A DNA stretch of 64,000 nt from Ruminococcaceae bacterium UBA3751 (GTDB lineage Bacteria; Bacillota; Clostridia; Oscillospirales; Acutalibacteraceae), in assembly GCA_002371215.1 (NCBI GenBank), contig DFGL01000039.1:1-64000 (forward strand), written 5' to 3'. A program made the position numbers and the translations under genes. Shown one piece after another: positions 15,051 through 24,328 of this stretch. The notes below the pieces were generated by a model. The model ran no database searches. It saw only the letters and a program-made list of their open reading frames with translations, and had not been told where the DNA came from. Positions within the stretch are counted from its first letter, which is position 1, and every line of letters starts with the position of its first letter.

Positions 15051-17171
15051 CTAAACATTCCTTTCAAGCTTTGCTGTTATTATGCTCATATCGTCAATTT
15101 TATTACCGTCGCAGATTTCAAGCGCCTTGCTAACTATGTATTCAGCAAGGTACTGCGGCTCAAAATCGTTTGCGGCTTTAAGCAGCGTTTCAAGTCTTTC
15201 GTCGCCTATATCGGTAATGCCGTCGCTCATAAGAACAACGGTATCGTCAAGCCTTAAAACTGCGGTGCGGCGTGCGAATTCAATTCCGCGCAGTATCCCC
15301 GCAGGCATTGAACTGAGTTCACAGCGGGTAAGGTTTTCTCCCCTGATAATATAACTCGCGGGGGCGCCCGCCTTGAACAGCTCGCATTTACCCGTAAAAA
15401 GGTCAATGTTTGCTATGTCGAGCGTTGCAAGACTTTCGTCGTTGCTTTTAACAAGCAGAGCCGAATTAACTACCTTCAGTGCGCTGTCAAAGCCGAAGCC
15501 TGCGTTAAGGAGCTTTGAGAGAAGCCCCGCTCCCATTGCTCCGTCAAGCGCTGCCCGCGAGCCCTTTCCCATTCCGTCGCTGATAATCAGGATTGAATGG
15601 CCTTTGTTGTCATTTAGTATTTTTACCGTATCGCCGCATAACCTGCCCTCTGCGCTGTGCTGAGCAAAGCCGACGCTCAGCCTGTAATTCGGTTTTTCGG
15701 AAAAGGAGAGCATCGTCTCCTCTTTGAAATTGGTAATTTTACCCTTATCAAAGTATCTGTTACAGGCTTTTCCTATCTCCGCCGTCAGTTTTGGGTTGTT
15801 CAGCCCTGCGGACATTCCGTCGGTAAGAATTTCAACCCTCATTCTGCCGAATTTATCCTCAATCGCGGAGATGTTCAGAGGATATATTTCGTATTCTCCG
15901 AGAACGCGGCGAATTTTAACCGAGGCGGAGGAATCAAAAATTTCCGCCTCGTCAAATTCAAACGCCAAATCCTCCAGCATTCCTGAAATTGAGGAAAACT
16001 GGTCAGAGGCAACGCGCCTTATCTGGTTCGTTTTTTCAAGAATTATTTCCCGACGGATGTACTCGCTTTCACTGATTTCGTTTTTCTTCAGCTCGTTTTC
16101 GCGGCGGGTCATATCGTTGATTTTTTCCCTTACCTGTTCAACGCTTTCGCTTATAGCCGCCATTGCGGTTGACGCAAAGCGGAGCTTGAGAACAAGGCTC
16201 TGCCTCAGTGCTCCGTCCGGCGAGGCGTCGCGTCCTGAGTCGCTCAGCCTGTCCAGTTTTGAAATAACAGGTTGCGGCAAAAGAATAAAAATCGCCGCCG
16301 CCACAGCGCAGCCGATAAAAAACGGGAGTGAAAAACCGTTATTTGCAACTATTGAGAAAAATGCGGCGCTTATTGTAAACGACATACCTATTCCCGCGCG
16401 TGACAGCGGAATAAATAACGCCCCTACCGCTGAAGAAAACGCAAGCGCGCCAACCGTAAAGAATGCTTCGCTGTTACTTAAACCTATAGCAAAGCCGAAG
16501 GAGAGCGCAAGGATAATTCCCCAGCGCTCGCCGAGAAATCTTATTCCGCAGAGAATCAGTAAAGCCGAAACCGTAACGGCAGGGGATATAAAGCTGATTT
16601 TCAGTGCGGATAAATTCATCATCAGTATTGAAAGGGAAAGGGTGATGCAGGTTAAATCCGAAACGGGAAGCGCCCTGAAACGCAGCCGTCTGTAATCCGA
16701 ATGAAGAGCCCTGTAAAAGAAATACGCACCTCCGCCCGATAGTATTGCTTCGCCGAGGGTAAGCACGTATGCCGAAAACACGACTCCCGTTTTTATGTTG
16801 AGCGCAACGCCCGTAATAAAGCAGGCGGAAAAAGCAACTCCAACCGAAAAGGCGGGGCGGAAGCCGAGCTCAAAGGCGGCTGAGGCAAGCGCTCCTATTG
16901 CGGCTATGGTTACTGCGCTTATGTAACGGGCTGTGTTTTCGTCAATTCCGGAGGCAAGACAGCCGAAAACCGCCCCGAGCGCCGTGTAGCCGAAGTATCT
17001 CTTTTTGCACACGGCAGTTATTGAAATTCCGAAGGGGTGCAGTTCGCCGAGTACGCTCCCCGTACTCATCATAAAGCCCAAAGCAAGATATGCCGCCGCT
17101 TTCAGCAGGTGGCTGTTTCTTTTGCTGAAGGCTGCGTGTTTTGTCGTTTTAATTTTTTCTTTCAGCGCCAT
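15051..17171 (-). CDS. spoIIE: Stage II sporulation protein E, PP2C-type phosphatase
   Basis: A 706-residue protein: an N-terminal region with about ten membrane helices (residues ~20-300), a linker with coiled-coil character (about 330-400), and a C-terminal PP2C domain. The phosphatase motifs are 'SDGMGKG' near residue 520, 'VVLMSDGITD' near 660 and 'DDMSIITAKLE' at the end. In Bacillus, SpoIIE dephosphorylates SpoIIAA to release sigma F in the forespore and joins FtsZ at the polar septum; that protein is longer (827). A GGAGAATAAAAA motif precedes the ATG. It is divergent from the GH3 gene; no perfect Spo0A box was seen upstream. Confidence 0.9.
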   Translation of the reverse strand: MALKEKIKTTKHAAFSKRNSHLLKAAAYLALGFMMSTGSVLGELHPFGISITAVCKKRYFGYTALGAVFGCLASGIDENTARYISAVTIAAIGALASAAFELGFRPAFSVGVAFSACFITGVALNIKTGVVFSAYVLTLGEAILSGGGAYFFYRALHSDYRRLRFRALPVSDLTCITLSLSILMMNLSALKISFISPAVTVSALLILCGIRFLGERWGIILALSFGFAIGLSNSEAFFTVGALAFSSAVGALFIPLSRAGIGMSFTISAAFFSIVANNGFSLPFFIGCAVAAAIFILLPQPVISKLDRLSDSGRDASPDGALRQSLVLKLRFASTAMAAISESVEQVREKINDMTRRENELKKNEISESEYIRREIILEKTNQIRRVASDQFSSISGMLEDLAFEFDEAEIFDSSASVKIRRVLGEYEIYPLNISAIEDKFGRMRVEILTDGMSAGLNNPKLTAEIGKACNRYFDKGKITNFKEETMLSFSEKPNYRLSVGFAQHSAEGRLCGDTVKILNDNKGHSILIISDGMGKGSRAALDGAMGAGLLSKLLNAGFGFDSALKVVNSALLVKSNDESLATLDIANIDLFTGKCELFKAGAPASYIIRGENLTRCELSSMPAGILRGIEFARRTAVLRLDDTVVLMSDGITDIGDERLETLLKAANDFEPQYLAEYIVSKALEICDGNKIDDMSIITAKLERNV

Positions 17172-17273
17172 TTTTTATTCTCCGTAGTTTTGTTGTTAGT
17201 CAGCAAAGGAAATTATATACAATATAAAGCGCAGAATATGTCTTATTGTGGAGCAAAATAAAAAATATGAACA

Positions 17274-17302
17274 TTTACTTTTCTATATGAGTATGGTATA
17301 CT
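17274..17302 (+). promoter_or_regulatory. Promoter of the GH3 gene
   Basis: TTTACT (17274-17279), 17 bp, TATACT (17297-17302), immediately followed by a GGGGGTGAT ribosome binding site. Confidence 0.6.
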
Positions 17303-17320
17303 TTTTTGGGGGTGATGATT

Positions 17321-19744
17321 ATGGATTTTAAAGTTTTATTTGACAATACGCTTTCAAATATCGTTAACGCTGTAAGCGGCGTTGCTCAGGGCGAAACAAA
17401 CAGAGAAAACGTTCCTAAAATAATAACCGAGGGAATGGCTCCCGTTGCGCGTCAGGCTGCGGCGGAGGGCGCGGTTCTTCTTGAAAATAACGGCGTTCTT
17501 CCCTTTAAAAAGGGAACTAAGCTCGCGCTTTTCGGCAGAAACTGTTATGACTATTTTTACGTTGGCTACGGCTCGGGAGGAGACGTTAACCGACCTTATG
17601 AGGTAAGCCTTGCCGACGGTATTGACAACTGCGACTCGCTTGAACTTGACAAGGAGCTTGCAGATTACTATACAAACTGGAGCGCGGAGCATATTATTAA
17701 CCACGGAGTTTGGGGGCACTGGCCGCTCAGATACCACGATATTGACTTTAGTGAACACGAGGATATTATTAAGGCTTCCTCCGAACACAGCGACGCGGCT
17801 GTTATAACTATCGGCAGAAGCGCGGGAGAGGACAGGGACAACGAACTGAGCGATGAAAGCTATTATCTTCATCCCGAGGAAAAATGTATTATCGAGCTTG
17901 TTAAAAAGCATTTCAACAAGGTTGTAATTCTCCTGAACGTCGGCGGAATTATGGATATGGCAGAGCTTAAAGGCTATGAGCCCGACGCGCTTATGTACGT
18001 TTGGCAGGGCGGAATGGAAAGCGGAAACGCTGTTGCCGATTTACTTTGCGGTAAGGTAAGCCCGAGCGGAAGGCTTACCGATACCGTTGCAGGAAAATAC
18101 GAGGATTACCCTTCCTCTGAAAACTTCGGAAATAAGGATTATAACAACTACAAAGAGGATATTTACGTTGGCTACCGCTATTTTGAAACCTTTGCAAAGG
18201 ATAAGGTTTTGTATCCCTTCGGCTTTGGACTTTCATACAGCAGCTTTGATATTAAACTCGTTAAGGCGGAGGCGGCAGAGGACGGAATTGAGTTTACGGT
18301 AAACGTTGAGAATACGGGCGACTGCGCAGCTAAAGAGGTTGTTCAGCTCTATCTTGAAAAACCCGTAGGTGCGCTCGGAAATCCGTCAAGAGAGCTTGTT
18401 GCTTTCGGTAAAACGAAGGAACTTGCGGCGGGCGAAAAGGAAGAAATTCGGCTGTTTGTTGAAACTTATCAGCTCACCTCTTATGATGACTGCGGAGAAA
18501 CGGGATACCTGTTTGCCTATGTGCTTGAGGAGGGAGAGTATAAATTCTACCTCGGAAGCAACGTCCGCGACGCAGAGAAGGTATTTTCATATTATCAGGA
18601 GAAAACGGAACTTTTCTCACAGCATAAGCAGGCTGCAGCGCCTCAGCAGAGCCTTGAGATTATATGCTGCCGCATAGAAAACGGCGAAAGGGCACTAAAA
18701 ATTAAGAATTCCTCCGTTCAGAAATATGACCTCGGCGCAAGAATTATTCATAATCTTCCCGATGAAACTCCTCTGACGGGGGATAAGGGCATTAAGCTTT
18801 CCGATGTGAAAGACGGTAAGGCAACGCTTGATGAATTTGTTGCTCAGCTCAGCCCGACTGAGCTTGAGGCAATAAGCCGCGGCGACTATAATATGGACAG
18901 TCCTCTCGGCGCTAAGGGTAACGCAGGCGCTATCGGCGGCGTTCTTCAGTCGCTCAGAGATAAGGGAGTCCCCGCCGTAATTACAACGGACGGTCCCTCG
19001 GGAATAAGGCTTCAGGCATCGTGCTCGCTCATTCCTATCGGAACTCTCCTTGCCTGCACGTTCAACACCCCTCTCGTTGAGGCGCTTTACTCCGTAATTG
19101 CAAAGGAAATGAAGGACCGCGGCAGCGATATTCTTCTCGCTCCCGGTATTAACATCCACCGCAGCCCGCTTTGCGGAAGAAATTTTGAATACTACAGCGA
19201 GGACCCGTTCCTTACCGGAATGATGGCCTCTGCAGCGGTTGACGGTATTCAGAGCGAGGGCGCGTCCGCCTGCCCGAAGCACTTTGCTGTTAACAGTCAG
19301 GAATTTAAGCGTACGGTATGCGATTCAAGACTTTCGGAACGCGCTTTAAGAGAGATTTATCTCAAGGGCTTTGAAATCTGTATACGCCGCTCAAAACCGA
19401 AAAATATTATGACCTCTTATAATAAAATCAACGGCGTATGGGGACATTATAATTACGATACCTGTACTACCATTCTCCGCGGCGAGTGGGGCTACGAGGG
19501 CAACGTTATGACGGACTGGTGGATGCAATCCTCAAAAAGCCCTGAATTTCCGAAGCTTCGCGACCAGGCTTACCGCGTAAGGGCGCAGGTTGACGTGTTT
19601 ATGCCCGGCGGAAAACGCGTTAATAACGGCAAGCCCGACGGTACTCTTCTAAAAACCTACGGCGAGGTTGATGGAATTACCTTAGGCGAGCTTCAGCGAA
19701 CGGCAAAGAACGTTCTCAATATGGCTATGAAAACGAAGATGTAA
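17321..19744 (+). CDS. Glycoside hydrolase family 3 enzyme, permuted domain order
   Basis: A 807-residue cytoplasmic protein (no signal peptide), probably a beta-glucosidase or related exo-glycosidase. The domains are swapped relative to standard GH3: the alpha/beta domain usually second comes first ('ARQAAAEGAVLLENNGVLPF', about residues 40-240). A fibronectin-III-like domain follows (~290-430). The TIM-barrel is last (~510-807), with 'TTDGPSGIR', 'CPKHFAVN' and the nucleophile Asp732 in 'GNVMTDWWMQ'. This permutation is known in some Ruminococcus and Butyrivibrio enzymes. The start uses ATG with GGGGGTGAT upstream; a TTG at 17306 lies within that site. Substrate is not fixed by sequence. 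Confidence 0.9.
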   Translation: MDFKVLFDNTLSNIVNAVSGVAQGETNRENVPKIITEGMAPVARQAAAEGAVLLENNGVLPFKKGTKLALFGRNCYDYFYVGYGSGGDVNRPYEVSLADGIDNCDSLELDKELADYYTNWSAEHIINHGVWGHWPLRYHDIDFSEHEDIIKASSEHSDAAVITIGRSAGEDRDNELSDESYYLHPEEKCIIELVKKHFNKVVILLNVGGIMDMAELKGYEPDALMYVWQGGMESGNAVADLLCGKVSPSGRLTDTVAGKYEDYPSSENFGNKDYNNYKEDIYVGYRYFETFAKDKVLYPFGFGLSYSSFDIKLVKAEAAEDGIEFTVNVENTGDCAAKEVVQLYLEKPVGALGNPSRELVAFGKTKELAAGEKEEIRLFVETYQLTSYDDCGETGYLFAYVLEEGEYKFYLGSNVRDAEKVFSYYQEKTELFSQHKQAAAPQQSLEIICCRIENGERALKIKNSSVQKYDLGARIIHNLPDETPLTGDKGIKLSDVKDGKATLDEFVAQLSPTELEAISRGDYNMDSPLGAKGNAGAIGGVLQSLRDKGVPAVITTDGPSGIRLQASCSLIPIGTLLACTFNTPLVEALYSVIAKEMKDRGSDILLAPGINIHRSPLCGRNFEYYSEDPFLTGMMASAAVDGIQSEGASACPKHFAVNSQEFKRTVCDSRLSERALREIYLKGFEICIRRSKPKNIMTSYNKINGVWGHYNYDTCTTILRGEWGYEGNVMTDWWMQSSKSPEFPKLRDQAYRVRAQVDVFMPGGKRVNNGKPDGTLLKTYGEVDGITLGELQRTAKNVLNMAMKTKM

Positions 19745-19754
19745 TTATATTCTG

Positions 19755-19783
19755 TTGAAAAACTGTTTGTTTTATGCTATAAT
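19755..19783 (+). promoter_or_regulatory. Promoter of the rubredoxin gene
   Basis: TTGAAA (19755-19760), 17 bp, TATAAT (19778-19783). Confidence 0.7.
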
Positions 19784-19813
19784 CAGTTTACTAATAATAT
19801 GGAGGTAATATTT

Positions 19814-19945
19814 ATGAAATACGTTTGTAATGTATGCGGCTACGTGTACGATGAGGAAGCTGAAGGCACAAAGTTTGAAGATTTACCTGAGGATTGGGTT
19901 TGCCCTCTCTGCGGCGTAGGTAAGGATGACTTTTCAGCTGAATAA
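19814..19945 (+). CDS. Short rubredoxin
   Basis: A 43-residue iron protein that passes single electrons. Both iron-binding CxxCG knuckles are present: 'VCNVCGYVY' (Cys5, Cys8) and 'WVCPLCGVGKD' (Cys30, Cys33). It is about ten residues shorter than usual rubredoxins (52-54) because the loop between the knuckles is cut to 'DEEAEGTKFEDLPED', as in the Desulfovibrio desulfuricans short form. The ribosome binding site is GGAGGTAATATTT. It is monocistronic between its own promoter and terminator, in keeping with a general oxidative-stress or electron-carrier role in an anaerobe. Confidence 0.93.
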   Translation: MKYVCNVCGYVYDEEAEGTKFEDLPEDWVCPLCGVGKDDFSAE

Positions 19946-19954
19946 TTAAAAAAG

Positions 19955-19990
19955 GCTGTTTCGGGAATAATACCCGAGACAGCTGTTTTT
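19955..19990 (+). terminator. Terminator after rubredoxin
   Basis: GCTGTTTCGGG/CCCGAGACAGC stem (19955-19983, one G-T-type mismatch), then TGTTTTTTA. Confidence 0.8.
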
Positions 19991-20136
19991 TATTGGCGCT
20001 AACCGTTGACGCCAAAAAGGCTACGACTTGCGCGAGCAATTCAGATTCTTATTTAAAAATCACAGCGAAACCGACAGTGTATTTTGTGAAGTTTACATAA
20101 AAGTTACAAAATTTACAAAAAAACTACAAAAAATAC

Positions 20137-20165
20137 TTGCATATCGGTTTTGTTTGATATATTAT
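20137..20165 (+). promoter_or_regulatory. Promoter of ftsEX operon
   Basis: TTGCAT (20137-20142), 17 bp, TATTAT (20160-20165). The 280 bases between the rubredoxin and ftsE genes hold the terminator, this promoter and nothing else I can recognise. Confidence 0.6.
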
Positions 20166-20226
20166 ATATATAATTAGGGCGAGCAGCCCCTTTAATAAAT
20201 TATTATTGCAGGATAGGAGAAAAGCC

Positions 20227-21114
20227 GTGATAGAGTTTAAAGATGTTACAAAGGTTTACGAAAGTAACGGCACTAAAGCGCTTGACAACGTTAATATCAA
20301 GATTGACGACGGCGAATTTGTATTCGTTGTAGGTTCCTCAGGCGCGGGTAAGAGTACCTTTTTAAAACTCATTATGCATGAGGAAAAGCCTACCGAGGGC
20401 GAGGTTATCGTTAACGGTTATTCCTCAAAAACTCTTAAAAAGAGAAAGGTTCCGTATTACAGAAGAACTATGGGAATAGTTTTCCAGGATTTCAGGATTA
20501 TTCCCAAAATGACGGTTTACGATAACGTTGCGTTTGCAATGCGTGTTATAGGCGCAAAGGAAAAGGATATAAGAAAAAGAGTTCCGTATATATTAAACCT
20601 TGTAGGTTTATCCAAGAAAGCGCGCTCTATGCCGAACGAGTTATCGGGCGGCGAGGCTCAGCGTGTTTCCCTCGCAAGAGCTCTTGTCAATAATCCCGCC
20701 CTTATTATTGCGGACGAGCCTACGGGTAACGTTGACCCTGAGATGAGCCACGAAATAGTTGACCTTCTTACAAAGATTAATAATAACGGAACTACCGTTG
20801 TAATGGTAACTCATGAGCATGAGCTTGTTCGTTCCTTCCAGAGAAGAGTTATCGTTATTCAAAACGGCGAGGTTGTTTCCGATACTCCCGACCCGACCTA
20901 TGCTCAGTTTAAAACCGAGAAAACGGAAGAGGTAACCGATATGTACTACTTTGAAGAAAGCGTACAGAATGAACAGGTTGCCGACGTATTTGAAAATATC
21001 GTTTCTTCCTCCGACGAGGAGGAGAGCGCTGAGGATGGGGAAATCTTAAAGGAAGAAGAGATTTCCGAAGCCGAAGAAGCTGCCGGGGAAAACAAAGACG
21101 GAGGTGAGGAATAA
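20227..21114 (+). CDS. ftsE: FtsE, ABC ATPase of the FtsEX division complex
   Basis: A 295-residue ABC ATPase: Walker A 'GSSGAGKST', signature 'LSGGEAQRVSLARA', Walker B 'LIIADEPTGNVDPE'. With FtsX it transmits ATP hydrolysis across the membrane to activate a peptidoglycan hydrolase. Typical FtsE has about 225-230 residues; this one has an added, strongly acidic tail of about 65 residues (many Glu in 'SSSDEEESAEDGEILKEEE'). GTG at 20227, preceded by AGGAG, is chosen over a TTG at 20206. Its stop overlaps the ftsX start (TAATG). Confidence 0.92.
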   Translation: MIEFKDVTKVYESNGTKALDNVNIKIDDGEFVFVVGSSGAGKSTFLKLIMHEEKPTEGEVIVNGYSSKTLKKRKVPYYRRTMGIVFQDFRIIPKMTVYDNVAFAMRVIGAKEKDIRKRVPYILNLVGLSKKARSMPNELSGGEAQRVSLARALVNNPALIIADEPTGNVDPEMSHEIVDLLTKINNNGTTVVMVTHEHELVRSFQRRVIVIQNGEVVSDTPDPTYAQFKTEKTEEVTDMYYFEESVQNEQVADVFENIVSSSDEEESAEDGEILKEEEISEAEEAAGENKDGGEE

Positions 21115-22034
21115 TGACAGCGTCAAGTTTAAGATACCTTATTAAAGAGGGACTGAAAAATACATGGACAAACAGGATGATGTCATTCGCTTCTATCGCC
21201 GTTCTCCTGTGTTGCCTTGTTCTAATCGGTTCCGCTTCAATGATTTTCCTGAATATCAATTCGGTTATTGACAGGATTGAGGATGAAAACGTTATTATGG
21301 TTTTCGTTGCCGATGAAACAACGGACGCTCAAATTGAAGAAATGGGCGCAAAGCTCAAGGGAATGAACAACATAGACAGCGTTGAATTTGTTCCGAAAGA
21401 AAAAGCGTGGGCTGACCAGCTTAAAACTATGGAGGACGCTCAGGCTCAGTTCTTTACCGAGGTAAGCTCCGATATTCCGCTTCCCGACGCATACAAGGTT
21501 ACGGTTAAGGATTTAACGGGCTTTTCAAAAACCGTTAAAGAAATTAAAAAGCTTGACCATATTTACACTATCCGTCAGAATACCGACCTTGCGAAGAAAC
21601 TTGATACAATCAGCCGCGGAATAAGCGTTATTGCAATTGTTATTATTGCCGTACTGTTTGCAATTTCGCTGTTTATTATCTCTAATACTATAAAACTTAC
21701 GGTTTATTCACGCCGTCTTGAAATCAGCATTATGAAATCAGTCGGCGCAACCAACTCCTTTGTAAGACTTCCGTTCGTTGTTGAAGGATGTCTTATAGGC
21801 GTGCTTTCGGGCGCGCTGTCGCTCGGCGTTGTATGGCTTGCGTACGATTTTGCCATACAGCAATTCAATGATTTGTTTAAGGCAATTCAGATTACTCCGC
21901 TTAATTTTACAAATTATGCTTGGCAGATGCTCGGTATCTTTATTGCAATCGGTATCGTCAGCGGCGTAGGCGGTTCAGTAATAACGATGAGAAGATATTT
22001 AAATAAGGAAGGCAGTGAGATAAGTGCTATCTAA
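21114..22034 (+). CDS. ftsX: FtsX, membrane subunit of the FtsEX complex
   Basis: A 306-residue protein with one N-terminal helix ('IAVLLCCLVLIGSASMIFL'), a large extracellular domain of about 110 residues, and three further helices in the second half, the standard FtsX topology. 'SRRLEISIMKSVGATNSFV' is the conserved cytoplasmic coupling loop. It overlaps the FtsE gene at its start and the M23 hydrolase gene at its end. Confidence 0.92.
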   Translation: MTASSLRYLIKEGLKNTWTNRMMSFASIAVLLCCLVLIGSASMIFLNINSVIDRIEDENVIMVFVADETTDAQIEEMGAKLKGMNNIDSVEFVPKEKAWADQLKTMEDAQAQFFTEVSSDIPLPDAYKVTVKDLTGFSKTVKEIKKLDHIYTIRQNTDLAKKLDTISRGISVIAIVIIAVLFAISLFIISNTIKLTVYSRRLEISIMKSVGATNSFVRLPFVVEGCLIGVLSGALSLGVVWLAYDFAIQQFNDLFKAIQITPLNFTNYAWQMLGIFIAIGIVSGVGGSVITMRRYLNKEGSEISAI

Positions 22035-23268
22035 AAATTTAAAAAGAATTCTCTCTCTTGTTCTCGCACTTTGCTTTGCTCTTTGCGCTTCCGCTTCAGC
22101 CTATGCGGAGGATACGGGTAAGCTGAAGGAAAAGAAAGAAAAAATCCAGCAGGAAATTGACAAGGCTCAGGACGAGATTGACAAGCTTGCAGAACAGAAA
22201 GAAGAAACCCAGGGTACTATTGCTGCGCTTGATAAAAAAATAAAGCTCCTTCAGGATAAAATCGACGTTCTTCAGGAGAGCGCAGACGAGCTTCAGCGCC
22301 AGATAGACATAATTGAGGACAATATTGTTCAGACTGAGGCGGCAATAAAGCAGGCTCAGGAGGAAATTGACCGGAAGCAGGCTGAATTTGACAAAACGTT
22401 TGAAGAATACTGCCAGCGCCTGAGGGCAATGTACGTTTCTGGCCACGCGAGCAATCTTGAGGTTCTGCTTACAAGTAAGGACGTAAGCTCAATGCTTACC
22501 CGTTCTCAGATGATACGCTCCGTATCAGAACAGGACAGCGCAATTCTTGACGGGCTTATCAAGAAAATGCAGGAGATTGAGCGCGCAAAGGCAGAACTTG
22601 AAAAAAAGATTAACCAGCTCAATGACGATAAGGAAAAGCTTGAAAAGAGCAAGCAGGACCTTGAAGCAAATATCGCTAATATCAAAACCTCAAAGGATGA
22701 TTTAAGCTCAGAGGTAAGCAAGGCTAATTCGCTTATGCGTAAGCTTGCTAACGAGACAGCCGAGTACCAGGAGGCTATCAGCGATAATAAAGAGGAAATG
22801 GAAAAAATTGAACGTGAAATTCAGGCGGCTTATGCAAGGGCGTCGAGCAGCGGTACGGGAACCATAAGTGGTTCCTCGGGCGACGGCTCTCACAGCGGAA
22901 CGCTCGGTTATCCCACCGCTTACCGCAGAATTTCAGCGGGTTATCCGAACTATTCAAGCGGTCGTTATCACGGCGGTATTGACTTCCCGTGTCCAGTGGG
23001 AACTGCGGTTTGTGCTGCTGAATCGGGAACGGTTATCCTTGCAAGAAACCTTAATTACAGCTACGGTCATTACCTGATTATCGACCACGGCAACGGTCTT
23101 TCAACCCTTTATGCACACAACACAACGCTCCTTGTAGGCGTTGGCGACCACGTATCAAAGGGTCAGCAGATTGCGGAAAGCGGCTCAACGGGTAATTCAA
23201 CGGGCCCGCACTGTCATTTTGAGGTTCGTGTAAACGGTACGAGGGTTAACCCCAACAATTATCTTTAA
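22024..23268 (+). CDS. Secreted coiled-coil M23 peptidase (EnvC/PcsB-like)
   Basis: A 414-residue protein: signal peptide (residues 1-28, 'LCFALCASASAYAE'), long coiled coil (about 30-265), Ser/Gly linker, and a C-terminal M23/LytM domain. The metal ligands are in 'YHGGIDF' and 'GPHCHFEV', so the domain has its full set and is probably active, unlike E. coli EnvC. In other Firmicutes the FtsEX partner is a coiled-coil protein (PcsB, CwlO); the arrangement here suits the same job of septal or lateral wall cleavage. GTG start; it overlaps ftsX by 11 bp, supporting a shared transcript. Confidence 0.9.
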   Translation: MLSKNLKRILSLVLALCFALCASASAYAEDTGKLKEKKEKIQQEIDKAQDEIDKLAEQKEETQGTIAALDKKIKLLQDKIDVLQESADELQRQIDIIEDNIVQTEAAIKQAQEEIDRKQAEFDKTFEEYCQRLRAMYVSGHASNLEVLLTSKDVSSMLTRSQMIRSVSEQDSAILDGLIKKMQEIERAKAELEKKINQLNDDKEKLEKSKQDLEANIANIKTSKDDLSSEVSKANSLMRKLANETAEYQEAISDNKEEMEKIEREIQAAYARASSSGTGTISGSSGDGSHSGTLGYPTAYRRISAGYPNYSSGRYHGGIDFPCPVGTAVCAAESGTVILARNLNYSYGHYLIIDHGNGLSTLYAHNTTLLVGVGDHVSKGQQIAESGSTGNSTGPHCHFEVRVNGTRVNPNNYL

Positions 23269-23280
23269 TACATAATAAAA

Positions 23281-23318
23281 ACGCTTTCTTTGGTGTGCTC
23301 CAAAGAAAGCGTTTTTTG
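23281..23318 (+). terminator. Terminator of the ftsEX operon
   Basis: A perfect 13-bp stem, ACGCTTTCTTTGG with CCAAAGAAAGCGT, 6-nt loop, then a T run. Confidence 0.9.
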
Positions 23319-23320
23319 CT

Positions 23321-23346
23321 GTAGGGGAGGGTCTTTGCGCCCTCCC
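23321..23346. repeat. GTAGGGG-type intergenic palindrome
   Basis: GTAGGGG followed by GGGAGGG paired with CCCTCCC (23325-23346), overlapping the 3' end of the minus-strand gene. A similar unit occurs in inverted orientation near 49717. Confidence 0.4.
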
Positions 23347-23347
23347 T

Positions 23348-24319
23348 TTATTTATTGTTTCTTATATCCTTTCCGAAAAACTGCATTACCGTGTATTCCC
23401 CGTTAAGGCGGCTTGTTATTCTCTGGTCGTATTTATCAAGAAGCTCGTCCCATTCATAGTTAGTGCTGATAATAGTAGGTTTTCCGGAGAGAACGCGCGT
23501 ATTAATAATGTTATAAATAACAGCAACGCTGTATTTACCTTCAATTTCGGTTCCGAGGTCATCAAGAATCAAAAGGTCGCATTCAAGAACCTTTTCTTTA
23601 GTATAATTGGGCTTTGCCTCGAAGGAGAGCATCTCCGTTCTTAAGTCCTCGCAGATATTCTGGCTTGTTCCGTAGCAAACGCTGAAGCCGCGGTTGATTA
23701 CAACGTTGGCTATAGCAAGGGAAAGATGGGTTTTCCCGAGTCCTGTTGCTCCGAGAAAAATCAGATTTTTACTGTTTTTGCCAAAATTCTGAGCATATCT
23801 CATTGTGGCGTCATATATCTTTTCGGCACGCTCGCGCGGAATAACGGAATTATTTAGCGGAGCTGTTGAGTAATACTCCGTCTTAAAAGTATCAAACGTG
23901 CATTTTTCAAGCGGAGCAAAGGTGCTTACCTCTTTTTTCATAAGCTCCTTTAAAAGCTCCTTGTGGCAGGCGCAGAGTCTGCCACCGATAAAGCCTCTGT
24001 CCTCGCATACGGGGCAGCTGAAATCGGGCGACATATCGTTTTTATTATAGCCGTTTTTTTCAAGTATCGCGCTTCTTTTTTCTATCAGCGCGGTGCTTTT
24101 TTCCTTTAATTCCTTAACCTTGCTCTGAACGTCGTCCTTACAGAAAAACAGCCTTGAAACCTCCATTCCGATATTTGAGAGCTGAATCTGAATTTCATTA
24201 ATTTCAGGCAGCTCTTTACGGATTTTTTCGCTTCTGTTTTCTGCAATCATAATAGCGTTATCGCGGCGCTGTTTAATTATTTTTTCGGCGTTTCGGTACA
24301 TTTCGTTTGAATACGGCAT
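23348..24319 (-). CDS. DnaI/DnaC-like helicase loader ATPase
   Basis: A 323-residue AAA+ protein: N-terminal helical region, a zinc-binding stretch ('CPVCEDRGFIGGRLCACH', about residues 100-120), then the ATPase domain with Walker A 'GATGLGKTH' and Walker B 'LLILDDLG'. It is the DnaI/DnaC type that loads DnaB helicase; IstB transposition helpers share the fold, but the zinc stretch and the neighbouring dnaD argue for replication. It follows the dnaD gene by about 10 bases on the same strand. Confidence 0.87.
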   Translation of the reverse strand: MPYSNEMYRNAEKIIKQRRDNAIMIAENRSEKIRKELPEINEIQIQLSNIGMEVSRLFFCKDDVQSKVKELKEKSTALIEKRSAILEKNGYNKNDMSPDFSCPVCEDRGFIGGRLCACHKELLKELMKKEVSTFAPLEKCTFDTFKTEYYSTAPLNNSVIPRERAEKIYDATMRYAQNFGKNSKNLIFLGATGLGKTHLSLAIANVVINRGFSVCYGTSQNICEDLRTEMLSFEAKPNYTKEKVLECDLLILDDLGTEIEGKYSVAVIYNIINTRVLSGKPTIISTNYEWDELLDKYDQRITSRLNGEYTVMQFFGKDIRNNK

Positions 24320-24328
24320 ACGTTTCTC

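Noticed and set aside
15724..16695. 323-residue plus-strand open frame antisense to spoIIE
   Set aside because: Shadow of spoIIE: Ser/Ile/Arg-rich, no start signal, and the minus-strand protein has clear PP2C motifs.
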